Below, in pieces: positions 52,765-61,723 of a stretch of DNA of 64,000 nt (its first letter is position 1; every line of letters starts with the position of its first letter). Source of the stretch: Sva-07 sp963698435 (GTDB lineage: Bacteria > Actinomycetota > Acidimicrobiia > Acidimicrobiales > Ilumatobacteraceae); the NCBI GenBank assembly GCA_963698435.1, contig CAVOQV010000018.1:1-64000 (forward strand), read 5' to 3'. The notes under the pieces are model-generated. The model saw only the letters and a program-made list of their open reading frames with translations, had not been told where the DNA came from and did no database searches. The position numbers and the translations under genes were made by a program.

Positions 52765-53036
52765 CACATCACCGGCTCCCGGTCGAACCCCGAGAGCAGT
52801 TCGCCGATCGCAGCGTCGTCGAGGTCGTAGTCGATCCAGCGGCCGCGCTTGGTGCCGGTGATCAGGCCCGCTTCGCGGAGCACCTTGAGGTGGTGGGAGA
52901 GCAATGGTGGCGTGACGTCGGCTGTCTCGGCGAGCTCACACGCGCAGCGTCGTCCTTGCCGCAGTTCCCGCACGATCGTCAAGCGGACCGGATCACCCAG
53001 GGCCTTGAACCGTTCAACAACCGTTGAATCGTCCAT
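52764..53036 (-). CDS. ArsR/SmtB-family repressor
   Basis: A 90-residue winged-helix repressor: MDDSTVVERFKALGDPVRLT, GRRCACELAETADVTPPLLS and HHLKVLREAGLITGTKRGRW. The RRCACEL segment is the ELCVC-like metal site of ArsR, with two Cys. It starts at ATG 53036 and leads the permease and thioredoxin genes. Expected to derepress them when a metalloid binds. Confidence 0.9.
   Translation of the reverse strand: MDDSTVVERFKALGDPVRLTIVRELRQGRRCACELAETADVTPPLLSHHLKVLREAGLITGTKRGRWIDYDLDDAAIGELLSGFDREPVM
53013..53028. promoter_or_regulatory. Inverted repeat TTCAAC-N4-GTTGAA over the arsR start
   Basis: ttcaacaaccgttgaa has perfect 6-bp arms with a 4-base spacer and overlaps codons 3-8 of the ArsR gene. 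ArsR boxes are often TTCAA-N-TTGAA-like, so it may be an operator, though its location inside the coding start could be coincidence. Confidence 0.35.
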
Positions 53037-53132
53037 ACCCGCATCGTGGCGCTGCGGGTGGATGCTCACCAGGGACCAATGACTCTTCGACCCGGCGAAC
53101 ACGTGGACCCGAGTTGCTCGTGGTGTCCGACG

Positions 53133-54185
53133 TCAGCGCGGATCGACACCCGGCAGCCCGGGTGTCTCGGCCGTTTCGGGCTCGCCGTCGGAGTCGCCGT
53201 CGGAGTCGCCGTCGGCGATGTGATCGAGATCGAAGTAGCGCTCGACGGCCGGAACTCGCAGTGGGATCTGGCGCACAACCGGCAGGGCGAAGAGCAGCGT
53301 CGACACGCTCCCGACCTGCTCGTAGATCACGGCGTTGAGCGCACAGGCCAATGCGATCGCCCGCCCGAGGAAGAAGAACCAGCCGAGGAATGCGACCAGC
53401 ACACCGAGTTGGCCATACAACTGTGACGAGCTGCTGACCTGCTGCGGGAGGTAGAACTGTGTGACCGTCTGGAGGACGGCGAGCACGGCGGCGAGGAGCG
53501 CGGCCCCTGGAAGCAACGCCCCCGGGTCGGTGGTCGTCCGCGGCAACGCCTGCAGGAGGAGGAGCCAGAACACGGCGTAGATCGCCGCCAGACCGACCAA
53601 CGAGATCGAGGTCACCGCAGCACCGGCTGCCTGGTTGATCCGGTTGGCGATCGCGGCAGAGAGCGAGATGCTGACGACCAGCCCGACGACCAGGCCGACC
53701 GCGCGAATCGGGGTCTGTTGCCTCGCGCCCATCCGCCACGACAAGGCGCTCGACAGCACCATCGCCTTCGTCAGCGACCACCCGGTCGTGACCACGCCGA
53801 ACAGGCCGACGATCAGCGCGATCCAGGGGGTTTGGCCGCTCTGGGCGAACGCATCATCGACATAGTCCCGCAGGGTTCCACCGAGTCCGGCGGTCCACGC
53901 GGTCGCGGAACCGTCCGTCGGGCCCCCCAACACGCCGGCGACCCCGACAGCGACGAGGACGAAGGGCACGAAGAACAGGAAGAGGCGCAGCGCAAGTGCG
54001 CTGCCGAGCAACGTGCCGCCCGCCACCTTGTCGCGTTCGTACACGCGGACGCCGACGTCGACGATCGTGACCCTTTCCCGCAGCTCCGCCATGCGTTCCG
54101 TTGCCCGTTCCGCGTGTCCCCGACCCCACGCGCTCGCACGCTGCCACGCGCTCGGCGCGTTCTGGTCAGATGGCAACTCGTCCAT
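53133..54185 (-). CDS. YihY/BrkB-family inner membrane protein
   Basis: A 350-residue protein with six membrane segments: LLGSALALRLFLFFVPFVLV, WIALIVGLFGVVTTGWSLTK, AVGLVVGLVVSISLSAAIAN, LVGLAAIYAVFWLLLLQALP, LLPGAALLAAVLAVLQTVTQ and LYGQLGVLVAFLGWFFFLGR. The N-terminal GTLLGSALALRLF helix marks the YihY/BrkB family of unknown transport role. The C-terminal tail carries a tandem DGDSDGDSDGE repeat (12-bp DNA repeats at 53185-53215). Confidence 0.88.
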   Translation of the reverse strand: MDELPSDQNAPSAWQRASAWGRGHAERATERMAELRERVTIVDVGVRVYERDKVAGGTLLGSALALRLFLFFVPFVLVAVGVAGVLGGPTDGSATAWTAGLGGTLRDYVDDAFAQSGQTPWIALIVGLFGVVTTGWSLTKAMVLSSALSWRMGARQQTPIRAVGLVVGLVVSISLSAAIANRINQAAGAAVTSISLVGLAAIYAVFWLLLLQALPRTTTDPGALLPGAALLAAVLAVLQTVTQFYLPQQVSSSSQLYGQLGVLVAFLGWFFFLGRAIALACALNAVIYEQVGSVSTLLFALPVVRQIPLRVPAVERYFDLDHIADGDSDGDSDGEPETAETPGLPGVDPR

Positions 54186-54231
54186 GCATCCCCATCATGC
54201 ACCCGGCGGGGCTCCAGCGCCCGAGGCGGTC

Positions 54232-54831
54232 TCAGGCCACGAACGCAGCCACGATGCCCCCGACCGCCAGGCCGGTACCGAGCCCGGCGGTCACGTCGAG
54301 CGGGTTGTGTGCTCCGACGAAGACCCGTCCGAACATCACGAGAAACGTCAGCAGTGCCGGCAACCACCACCAGCCGACCGGCGTCGCCGCTGCGACGACC
54401 GTCGCGATCGCCGCCACGAGGATCACGTGTCCCGACGGGAAGCTGGCTCCCGAACTCGGTACGTCGGCGCCGCGGAGGATCGCGCCGACCTGGCTCGTGC
54501 CGGGGCGTTGGCGGATCGCGAGGTAGTCGGCCATCTCGCGCCGCACGAGCTTCTCGGTGACGAGTTTGCTCGACGTGGCAACGACGACGCCCGCCGCCAC
54601 CCACCAGTCGCCGTACGCCCACGCCACGGCGAGGCCGACGAGCGTCCCGACCACCAGGTTGCCGAGTTGCATCGGGAGCCACAGCGGCCAGTACAAGCCG
54701 TTTGGCAGACCGTTGACGGCGTGGAAGACACGAGCCTCGGTCGGGCTGATCGCAGGCCGCCGCGCCTCGTTCGCCGAGGCTGCCAGGATCACGACGCCGG
54801 TGCCGGTCAGGATGAACCACCACAGGTTCAT
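54232..54831 (-). CDS. PAP2-superfamily membrane phosphatase
   Basis: A 199-residue protein with five to six membrane segments and the lipid phosphatase motifs: KLVRREMADYLAIRQRP (KX...RP), ASFPSGHVILVAAIATVVAA (PSGH) and GRVFVGAHNPLDVTAGLGTG (R-x5-H). It probably dephosphorylates isoprenyl or phosphatidic lipid pyrophosphates in the membrane. Possibly co-transcribed with the BrkB gene 46 bases on. Confidence 0.9.
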   Translation of the reverse strand: MNLWWFILTGTGVVILAASANEARRPAISPTEARVFHAVNGLPNGLYWPLWLPMQLGNLVVGTLVGLAVAWAYGDWWVAAGVVVATSSKLVTEKLVRREMADYLAIRQRPGTSQVGAILRGADVPSSGASFPSGHVILVAAIATVVAAATPVGWWWLPALLTFLVMFGRVFVGAHNPLDVTAGLGTGLAVGGIVAAFVA

Positions 54832-54874
54832 GGCGTGAGCACGCCGAGGGATCGGATCCGCTCGGTCGCTGCGG

Positions 54875-55327
54875 TCATGGCTGCTCGCCGAGGAGCGCAA
54901 ACGTTCCAGCCGCCGTGGCGATCAGCCGTTGGTCGTCACCGACGACGCGCCCCTCGAGATGCACCACGCTGCGACCCCGCTTCACGACCGTTGCCGTCGC
55001 GATCAGTCGTCCGGCGACCGCCGGGCGGATGAACCGAAGCGACACCTCGATGCTGGCGCAGAACCGTCCGGGGTCGTCGACGACGCTCATCGTCGCCTTG
55101 CCCATCGCCGTGTCGACCAGAGCGAACAGCACCGCACCGTGGACGACACCGTTGGGGTTGAGATGGTCCGCTCCGACATCGACGTGAGCGAGTCCGACAC
55201 CGGGCTCGTCCCCCGAGAGTTCCATGCCGAGGAACCGCTTCAAGGGGAAGTCGCCGTACTCCTCCGCGGGCGGGGACTGCTCGGGGGCCGATTCGGCCGG
55301 TACTTCGTCGCCGTTGCCCTTCGCCAT
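54875..55327 (-). CDS. PaaI-family hotdog thioesterase
   Basis: A 150-residue protein: LNPNGVVHGAVLFALVDTAM is the catalytic hotdog helix (NxxxxHGG-like), followed by CASIEVSLRFIRPAVAGRLI and GRSVVHLEGRVVGDDQRLIA. Acts on acyl-CoA or aryl-CoA thioesters. A 25-residue charged N-terminal extension precedes the fold. ATG 55327. Confidence 0.9.
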   Translation of the reverse strand: MAKGNGDEVPAESAPEQSPPAEEYGDFPLKRFLGMELSGDEPGVGLAHVDVGADHLNPNGVVHGAVLFALVDTAMGKATMSVVDDPGRFCASIEVSLRFIRPAVAGRLIATATVVKRGRSVVHLEGRVVGDDQRLIATAAGTFALLGEQP

Positions 55328-55384
55328 GCGAGCGCAGACTACGCAGCCGTCGTTCGCCTCACGGCACCGATGGCGGCAGTTCCG

Positions 55385-55609
55385 TCAGATGGTCGGGTTC
55401 TCCACGGCTTCGATCCAGCGCGGATCGCTTTCGATCGGAAGGGTCCCGCCGCGACGTTTGATCACGACCACGGTGACGACGACGCCCGCCAGGAAGGCCA
55501 GGAGCATCACCGCCCACTTGCGGTTCGAGCGACCGCGCAGTTCGTCGGCGGCCTCCGACAGCACCGCTGCCGCTACCTCTTTGCCCGTGCTTGCAACGAT
55601 CGGTCCCAT
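55385..55609 (-). CDS. Small single-pass membrane protein
   Basis: A 74-residue protein: a cytoplasmic helix (STGKEVAAAVLSEAADELRG), one membrane segment KWAVMLLAFLAGVVVTVVVI followed by KRRGG, and a short tail. It could be a stator or assembly factor, but no family is recognised. ATG 55609. Confidence 0.6.
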   Translation of the reverse strand: MGPIVASTGKEVAAAVLSEAADELRGRSNRKWAVMLLAFLAGVVVTVVVIKRRGGTLPIESDPRWIEAVENPTI

Positions 55610-55679
55610 GTCCTCAACCTAGACTCCGAACGCGCCCGCATGGTCACCCGGGACTCCCGGCGCTGGACCACGTTCGGGC

Positions 55680-56192
55680 CTACAAGTGCAGCGTGCGGTG
55701 CCAGTGGCGTTCCGCGTGGAGTCGGTCCCAGGCGCCGGTGAACGCGACACCCGCCCCGACCATGCAGGTGAACGCCGCGACCGCGATGCCGACGTCGACG
55801 ATGTCCTCGCCGGTGATCCGCCCGTGGGCGAACAGCTTGTCGAACGGGTCGTGCACGACCAACCAGCCGGTGGTGGTCGCGGCAACGGCCGACAGGAGTG
55901 AACCGGAGGTGAAGAGGTGGCGCGAGCGAAAGACGCGGTAGGCGTCGGAGAACCCCGCGGTGACGATCACGTAGGCCGATCGGCCGACGGCGACCAGTGA
56001 ACTCGAGATCACCACCAGCAACACGATGATCGTGGCGGGCGAGGCGCCGGCCACGGAGTCGTCCATCCCGCTGGTGATCATGTGGGTCAACGCGAGTGCG
56101 CCGATGCCTGCGCCCAGCGTGGCGAGCTGCAGCCAGAAGTAGTGAGTCGGTGACAGTTCGGCGGTCGGCTTCATCGACATGACTGCTGGCAT
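55680..56192 (-). CDS. Four-helix integral membrane protein of unknown function
   Basis: A 170-residue protein with four membrane segments at about 17-36, 55-80, 96-115 and 132-152 (LATLGAGIGALALTHMITSG, IIVLLVVISSSLVAVGRSAY, GSLLSAVAATTTGWLVVHDP, VGIAVAAFTCMVGAGVAFTG). Charged ends. No family known to me. It is preceded by a strong hairpin terminating the upstream gene. Confidence 0.7.
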   Translation of the reverse strand: MPAVMSMKPTAELSPTHYFWLQLATLGAGIGALALTHMITSGMDDSVAGASPATIIVLLVVISSSLVAVGRSAYVIVTAGFSDAYRVFRSRHLFTSGSLLSAVAATTTGWLVVHDPFDKLFAHGRITGEDIVDVGIAVAAFTCMVGAGVAFTGAWDRLHAERHWHRTLHL

Positions 56193-56230
56193 CTCCCACT
56201 GGACAGTCTCGTCGCGCCTCCGGAACGCCG

Positions 56231-56264
56231 CAAGGCGGGCCCCTCCGAAGAGGGACCCGCCTTG
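56231..56264. terminator. 14-15-bp GC-rich hairpin terminator
   Basis: aaggcgggcccctc / gagggacccgcctt form a 14-bp stem with one mismatch and a stable CGAA tetraloop. It lies 28 bases after the stop of the gene at 56292-57062 on the minus strand and before the start of 55680-56192, as expected for a transcription terminator. Confidence 0.75.
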
Positions 56265-56291
56265 TCGAGGCGTCGAGTTCGACGAAACCGG

Positions 56292-57062
56292 TCAGGCGTT
56301 GGCGCCGCTGAGCGCCGGCTCGTCTGTCATCGTGTCGGCGTCGTCTTCCTTCTTGATGTTCATCCGGGTGTGCCAGACGAACGCCACGCCCGTCACCAGG
56401 GAGACCACACCGAGGCCGGCGAGCAACGCTGCCACCCCCAGTGCGAGCTGCAGGGTGCTGTGCGTTGCCGCACCGACACCGAGCTCGGCGACCAGTGCGT
56501 GGGCGGTGCCGCTCCACGCCATGTCACGAGCCGGGCCGTCGAGCAGGTCGGTCCGTGCGAAGCCGGTCCAGTAGCGGCCGTCGACCGGAACCTCGAAGCT
56601 CCCGGGCTCGAGCACTTGGCCCTGGTAGGCCACGACCACGCCGTTGTAGGTGCCATCCGGGTCGAGTTGCTCAGACTCGATGGCCGCGGTGATGTCATCT
56701 TCGCTCAGCGTCACGACCTGCGTGCCCTCGAGCGTGTGGTGGGCGATCGTCGCCATCTGGTACATGTACTCCGTGGCGGTGTTGACCAGCGGATCGTTCG
56801 GGTCGAGATCGCCGCCGACCACCGGGAAGTTCCAGTCGTCCTCGAGCAGCGACATGATCGCCTGGGCGCCTTCGACGGTGCCTCGGTCGACCAGTTGGCC
56901 TTCTTCGTTGTAGCTGAGCTCCACGTTCTGGGCCTCGCTGAAGGCCTGCAGCGAGTCGTATCCGCCCTGCACCTTGCTGTACGCAACCCCGGCACCGATG
57001 AAGTATCCGATGCCGACAACGATCAGGAAGATTCCGAGCAGACCCAATGGCTTCTTGAACAT
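56292..57062 (-). CDS. Membrane-anchored protein of unknown function
   Basis: A 256-residue protein with an N-terminal membrane segment (LGLLGIFLIVVGIGYFIGAG), an extracytoplasmic domain of about 170 residues (VQGGYDSLQAFSEAQNVELS, ATEYMYQMATIAHHTLEGTQ) and a C-terminal membrane segment near 212-234 (ALGVAALLAGLGVVSLVTGV). AAAGGGG precedes the ATG at 57062. No family assigned. It lies downstream of the FtsX permease on the same strand and may work with it. Confidence 0.7.
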   Translation of the reverse strand: MFKKPLGLLGIFLIVVGIGYFIGAGVAYSKVQGGYDSLQAFSEAQNVELSYNEEGQLVDRGTVEGAQAIMSLLEDDWNFPVVGGDLDPNDPLVNTATEYMYQMATIAHHTLEGTQVVTLSEDDITAAIESEQLDPDGTYNGVVVAYQGQVLEPGSFEVPVDGRYWTGFARTDLLDGPARDMAWSGTAHALVAELGVGAATHSTLQLALGVAALLAGLGVVSLVTGVAFVWHTRMNIKKEDDADTMTDEPALSGANA

Positions 57063-57227
57063 GATGACCCCTTTCGAGTCTCCAATCAGTTCGTGATGGT
57101 TTTCACGAACTCCATCTCTGGAACAGTCTGTTGGTTGCGGACGCAATCGGTCAGGGCCCTTCGTCCCGAACCTCGACCGACCAAAGTCCCAATCCCAGCG
57201 CCGAGCAGCGTTCGCGTATTCCGCCCG

Positions 57228-59594
57228 CTATTCGTAGCGGAGGGCGAGCCCGGGCGCGAGGCGTACCGCCCGGCGAAGGGGGAACCACATCACGATGACG
57301 GTCATCACCAAGGTGACGACGAGCGCGACGGCGATCGTCCAGAGCGGGAACTGGAACCGGAACGCAACGTCGAAGCGGCGCTCGAACACGTACAGGATGA
57401 CTCGGGCGAGCGCGTACCCGGCTGGAATGCCCATCAGCCAGCCGAGCACGCCGATCACGAGTCCCTCGGCGCGGAACATCACCCGCAGGTCACGCCGGCG
57501 GGCGCCGATGCTGCGCAGGATCCCGATCTCGCGAGTTCGGTCGAGAACGTTGCTCGCGGTGGCGCTGACGAGACCGATCATCCCGATCGCCACCACCGGC
57601 AGCCCCATCGCCATCACGACCGTGACGATCAGACGGTTCTCGCGCACGTTCTGCTCGCGATCGATGTAGCGGCGGCTCGATTCGAGTTGGTAGCCGTTCG
57701 ATTCCAGGGTCCGGTGGATCGCCGTGGCGGCAGCGTCGACGGTCGCCGGGTCTCGATCGACGGTGCGGATCCACCAGTTGCCGGTCGTGCGTCCCTCGTA
57801 GTCGAGCACCGTGTTGAACGGGATGAACAGTCCCTGGCCGTTGTTGACGAGCTGACCGTCGATGCCGACGACCTCGAACTCGAGCGGGCCGCCTCGCGTC
57901 TCGACGGAGATGACGTCGCCGACGTCGATCCCATTCTGGTTGGCGGTGGCTTCCCCGACGACGACGACACGGGCGGCCGTTGCGTCTTCCTCCTCGGTGT
58001 ACCACCGCCCGGCGATCAGCTCGTCGTCGTACGTGCTGACAGCGGGGAGACCCCAGACGTATTTCTCACCGTCGAGCTCGACACTGCTGTAGGTCATCGG
58101 GTGGGCGAAGGCGACCTCGGGGACAGCAGCGATCAACTCCCCGGCTCCAGCGTCGAGGCCGGGAGCGCGGTCCCACAGGATCAGGTCAGCGCCCTCGAGG
58201 TCGAAGGTGCGGAGGTCTTCGTCGACCACGGTGAGCAGCACGCCGGCGAATCCGAGCAGGGTCGCGACGGCGAGACCGATCGGCACGGCGGTCGCCACCG
58301 TTCGACCGGTGCGCCGCGTCGCGTTGCGGATGCCCATCTGGCTGCGGCGCGACGTGAGCGGGATCCGGGCCGCGGCGCGGTCGAGGGGTCGGGTGCCGTA
58401 GGAGGCGAGCACGCCGTGGTCCTCGATCGCCTCGTGGACGGTGATGCGCGCGGCGTGCCGGACGGCGGGCATGGAGGCGAGCGCGGTGCCACCGAGGCCG
58501 AGTGCGAGGCTGAGGACGAGGGCCATCCCACTGATGACCCAGCCGACGCTGGTCCCGCCGAACTCGGAGCTCATGAACTGCATCAGCCGGTTGCTGAGCG
58601 GGACTCCGATGCCGATGCCGATCGCCGTGCCGATCGCCCCGAGCAGGAGCGCGGCGCCCAGGTAGCTCGACGCGACGGCGTGCGGGGTGCCGCCGAGCGC
58701 CTTCATCACGCCGATCTCGCGGGTCTGCTCGCGGACGACGGTGTTCATCGTGGTGAAGATGATGACGAGGGCGGCGACGAGCGCAACGCCGGCGATCGTG
58801 TAGAAGACGACGACGAAGTTCCCGATGTCCTCCGAGCCGGGCCAGGTGCCGGGACGCCACACCTCGAGCACGTCCCAATAGGAGATGTCGGGGAGTTCCT
58901 CGGCGAGGATCGTCCGAAGCTCGGCCACCATCGTGTCGACCGCTTCGGGGGACGGGTCCTCGGCCAGGATGTCGATCGAGTTCGCCGCGGGGTACCCCAT
59001 GATCCGTTGCACGTCGTCGCTCGAGAGATAGAGCACGGGAGCGTCGTTCGCGACCTCGCTGCTGTAGCGGACGGTGCTCCCGCGCGCGACGAGCTCGAAC
59101 TTCTCCCACCTCCCGGCATGGGTTCGCAGCTCGATCGTGTCGCCCACCGTTGCATCGAGGCGTCCGGTCAGGCTGTTGCCGGCGTCGCTGACGAGTTGGC
59201 GGCTGCTCACGGGGAACTCGCCCTGTTCGAGTGAGACGATGTTGACGGACTGCTGGTCGAAGTCGTCGACGCCGACGAGGATCACGCCCTCGACGCGACC
59301 GTCGACTCGCATGTCGTCGCGGGCGAGGGTGCGGGTGTCGACCGCTGCGACGTTGTCGACCGCGCGGAGCCTGGCGAGCTGGCCGGCGTCGAGTGGAGCG
59401 GCGTTCGGGGCGAGCCGAGCGGTGTGCATGGCGTCGGTCTCGACGCGTCCGGCGAGGACGCCCCGCACGTTGCCGGGGATCGCGAACATCCACACCCCGG
59501 CGATCGCCACGGCGATCGTGAGGATCGTGAGGATCGATCGGCCGCGGCGGCGCGTCAACTGCCGGATGGTGTGGTGTGCTCGCGCGGAGATCAT
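57228..59594 (-). CDS. FtsX-like ABC transporter permease
   Basis: A 788-residue MacB-type permease. N-terminal membrane segment at about 20-36 (ILTILTIAVAIAGVWMFAIP), an extracytoplasmic domain, a block of three segments from about 268-365, one near 440, a second extracytoplasmic domain, and three C-terminal segments. VREQTREIGVMKALGGTPHA and VLDRTREIGILRSIGARRRD are the cytoplasmic coupling motifs. The ATG overlaps the ATPase TGA (ATGA). Substrate unknown; lipid, lipoprotein or peptide is typical. Confidence 0.9.
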   Translation of the reverse strand: MISARAHHTIRQLTRRRGRSILTILTIAVAIAGVWMFAIPGNVRGVLAGRVETDAMHTARLAPNAAPLDAGQLARLRAVDNVAAVDTRTLARDDMRVDGRVEGVILVGVDDFDQQSVNIVSLEQGEFPVSSRQLVSDAGNSLTGRLDATVGDTIELRTHAGRWEKFELVARGSTVRYSSEVANDAPVLYLSSDDVQRIMGYPAANSIDILAEDPSPEAVDTMVAELRTILAEELPDISYWDVLEVWRPGTWPGSEDIGNFVVVFYTIAGVALVAALVIIFTTMNTVVREQTREIGVMKALGGTPHAVASSYLGAALLLGAIGTAIGIGIGVPLSNRLMQFMSSEFGGTSVGWVISGMALVLSLALGLGGTALASMPAVRHAARITVHEAIEDHGVLASYGTRPLDRAAARIPLTSRRSQMGIRNATRRTGRTVATAVPIGLAVATLLGFAGVLLTVVDEDLRTFDLEGADLILWDRAPGLDAGAGELIAAVPEVAFAHPMTYSSVELDGEKYVWGLPAVSTYDDELIAGRWYTEEEDATAARVVVVGEATANQNGIDVGDVISVETRGGPLEFEVVGIDGQLVNNGQGLFIPFNTVLDYEGRTTGNWWIRTVDRDPATVDAAATAIHRTLESNGYQLESSRRYIDREQNVRENRLIVTVVMAMGLPVVAIGMIGLVSATASNVLDRTREIGILRSIGARRRDLRVMFRAEGLVIGVLGWLMGIPAGYALARVILYVFERRFDVAFRFQFPLWTIAVALVVTLVMTVIVMWFPLRRAVRLAPGLALRYE

Positions 59595-60319
59595 CGTGGA
59601 TCGTCGCCGACGACTCGTCCGTCACGGATCGACACGACGCGGTGGGCGCGGTCGGCGAGGCGACGGTCGTGGGTGACGTAGACGACAGTGGTGCCGTCAC
59701 CGTTGACCGCATCGAGCACTTCGAACATCTCGTCGGCTGTGTCGGTGTCGAGGTTGCCGGTCGGTTCGTCGGCGACGAGGATCGACGGATCGCAGGCGAG
59801 GGCACGCGCGATCGCGACCCGTTGTTGCTCGCCCCCGGAGAGCTCGGCGGGAAAGTGATCGAGCCGGTCGCCGAGGCCGACGCGGGTGAGGCGCTCGTCC
59901 GCTCGGTCGGAGCGCTCACGGACCGTCCCGATCGACGCGAAGTCGAGCGGGAGCATCACGTTCTCGCGCGCGGTGAGGGTGGGGAGGAGCTGGAAGAACT
60001 GGAAGACGATCCCGACCTCCTCACCGCGCCATGTCGAGAGCTGCTCCTCATCGAGTTCGAGGAGGTCGTGCCCCGCGACCACGACATCTCCAGCGGTCGG
60101 CCGGTCGATGCCCGAAATCACGTTGAGGATGGTCGACTTGCCGCTCCCGCTCGGCCCGACGATGGCGACGAGTTCACCGGGAGCGACGTCGAGGTCGACG
60201 CCGCGCAACGCCGGGAACTCGACCCTGCCGGTTCGGTACACCTTCTCGACGCTGCGCAGTGAGATGGCCGGCGCTGTCGGGGCCGATGGGTGCCCGTCGT
60301 CGTGGGGTCCCCCGTCCAT
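59591..60319 (-). CDS. ABC transporter ATPase (MacB/LolD class)
   Basis: A 242-residue ATPase: Walker A IVGPSGSGKSTILNVISGID, Q-loop VGIVFQFFQLLPTLTA, signature LSGGEQQRVAIARALA, Walker B ILVADEPTGNLDTDTA, and VVYVTHDRRLAD. Partner of the FtsX permease that it overlaps. ATG 60319 chosen (MDGGPHDDGHPSAPTAPAIS); a longer N-terminus is possible. Intact, unlike the related ATPase at 19210. Confidence 0.92.
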   Translation of the reverse strand: MDGGPHDDGHPSAPTAPAISLRSVEKVYRTGRVEFPALRGVDLDVAPGELVAIVGPSGSGKSTILNVISGIDRPTAGDVVVAGHDLLELDEEQLSTWRGEEVGIVFQFFQLLPTLTARENVMLPLDFASIGTVRERSDRADERLTRVGLGDRLDHFPAELSGGEQQRVAIARALACDPSILVADEPTGNLDTDTADEMFEVLDAVNGDGTTVVYVTHDRRLADRAHRVVSIRDGRVVGDDPR

Positions 60320-60430
60320 TCCTCCATCAAATCCGGTGCACGCTGCGTCGACCAGGGTCCGAGTGCCCGGGGATCTGCGTTGGACTCGCAGACTCGCCGG
60401 CACGTGGTGCCGGAGTACGTTGCGGCGGTG

Positions 60431-61057
60431 GTGTCCGATCGCCAGCACTCTCCGAGCCTTCGTTCGCACGTGCTCGATGTCGATCGGCGGCCGGCGACGA
60501 AGTGGGTGAACCTGGCGGTCAAGTTGGCGCTCGTCGCCAGCTTCGCGGTGGCGATCGGGCTCTCACCGGGCACGGTCGAGGGCAAGGCGATGGGGTTTCG
60601 CGCGCCGCTCTTCTTGGCTCCTGTCGTGGTGGTGCCGCTCATCGCGCGTGTGCGGCGATGGGATCCGTATCCGCACACGGCCGACGCGCTGTTGGCGGCA
60701 CCGTTCCTGATCGACACGTTCGGCAATCTGTTCGGCGTGTACGACGACTTCCCCCAGACCGACGATGTGCTCCACGCCGTCAACTGGGTGCTGCTGGTGG
60801 GTGCGTTTCATGCGTTCCGGTTCCGCAACGTCGACGATCGGCGCGACGCGGTGCTGCTCGGGTACGGCTTTGGTGCCATCGCGATCGTGTTGTGGGAGAT
60901 CATGGAATGGGCGGTGTCCGAGGACGGATTCGGCGGCGCCGGTGCCTTGGCGCTCACGTACGAGGACACCATCGGCGACCTGTTTCTGTCATCGGTCGGT
61001 GGGCTGGTCGGATCGCTCATCGCCGTTCGGTGGCTGGGACCGCGACGTTCGAGCTGA
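60431..61057 (+). CDS. DUF2238-like multi-pass membrane protein
   Basis: From GTG 60431, 208 residues with about five membrane segments: KWVNLAVKLALVASFAVAIG, APLFLAPVVVVPLIARVRRW, ADALLAAPFLIDTFGNLFGV, LLGYGFGAIAIVLWEIMEWA and the end DLFLSSVGGLVGSLIAVRWL. The WEIMEWA and DTxGDL features resemble YjdF/DUF2238 proteins. The start is uncertain; GTG 60428, 60410 and earlier frames are open. Divergent from the ABC exporter. Confidence 0.7.
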   Translation: MSDRQHSPSLRSHVLDVDRRPATKWVNLAVKLALVASFAVAIGLSPGTVEGKAMGFRAPLFLAPVVVVPLIARVRRWDPYPHTADALLAAPFLIDTFGNLFGVYDDFPQTDDVLHAVNWVLLVGAFHAFRFRNVDDRRDAVLLGYGFGAIAIVLWEIMEWAVSEDGFGGAGALALTYEDTIGDLFLSSVGGLVGSLIAVRWLGPRRSS

Positions 61058-61149
61058 GTGCTGCTCGTCGAACCGGGATGCCGGCGCCGCGCGGGCGACG
61101 ATCGGCAACCGGTGGCGACGTACACTGACGGTGAGTCAAAGGAGTCCAC

Positions 61150-61659
61150 ATGGGCCTGTTGAGACACCGCCACGAGCGGCACGAGCAGTTCCGGATGCGC
61201 GAGGACCTGATCTCGATCGGTGACGACTACTGGATCGAGAACGATTCCGGTGATCGGGTGTTCAAGGTCGACGGCAAGGTCGCCCGGCTTCGCGACACAT
61301 GGAAGCTCAAGGACCGTGATGGGCACGAGGTCGCGGTGATCCGTGAGAAGGTGCTGTCGATCCGCGATGCCATCACCATCGAGGCGAGCGGGCGCGAGGC
61401 GAAGGTGAAGAAGGCACTCGTCGGGATCCGTGACCGCTTCCACGTGGACGTCGAGCACGGCGACGACCTGAAGGTGCACGGCAACATCGTCGACCACGAA
61501 TACGAGATCGAACGCGATGGCGACAAGGTCGCTGAGGTCTCCAAGAAGTGGTTCCGGGTTCGCGACACCTACGGCGTCGAGATCTACGACCCGACGATCA
61601 CACCTCTGATCCTCGCCATCACCGTCGCGGTCGACGCGCTGTCGCACGACCGGGGCTGA
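61150..61659 (+). CDS. LURP-one-related (LOR/tubby-like) family protein
   Basis: A 169-residue protein with a twelve-strand tubby-like pattern: REDLISIGDDYWIENDSGDR, VFKVDGKVARLRDTWKLKDR, AVIREKVLSIRDAITIEASG and VSKKWFRVRDTYGVEI, with a terminal membrane-like helix (LILAITVAVDALS) that may act as an anchor, as in scramblase-related LOR proteins. AAAGGAG lies 7 bases before the ATG. Confidence 0.85.
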   Translation: MGLLRHRHERHEQFRMREDLISIGDDYWIENDSGDRVFKVDGKVARLRDTWKLKDRDGHEVAVIREKVLSIRDAITIEASGREAKVKKALVGIRDRFHVDVEHGDDLKVHGNIVDHEYEIERDGDKVAEVSKKWFRVRDTYGVEIYDPTITPLILAITVAVDALSHDRG

Positions 61660-61723
61660 TCACCTGCGACCGTCGAGGCGTGCGCAGGTGCACCCATCGG
61701 GTTCCGTGCGAACATGGGTGGGC

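Noticed and set aside
53185..53215. Tandem 12-bp repeat as a regulatory array
   Set aside because: It lies within the BrkB gene and simply encodes the DGDSDGDSDGE tail in frame.
56262..59234. 990-codon open frame on the plus strand
   Set aside because: It runs antisense to the FtsX permease and the 256-residue membrane protein. Its composition (His, Arg, Val, Glu, Gly heavy, no motifs) is what the opposite strand of GC-rich codons gives.
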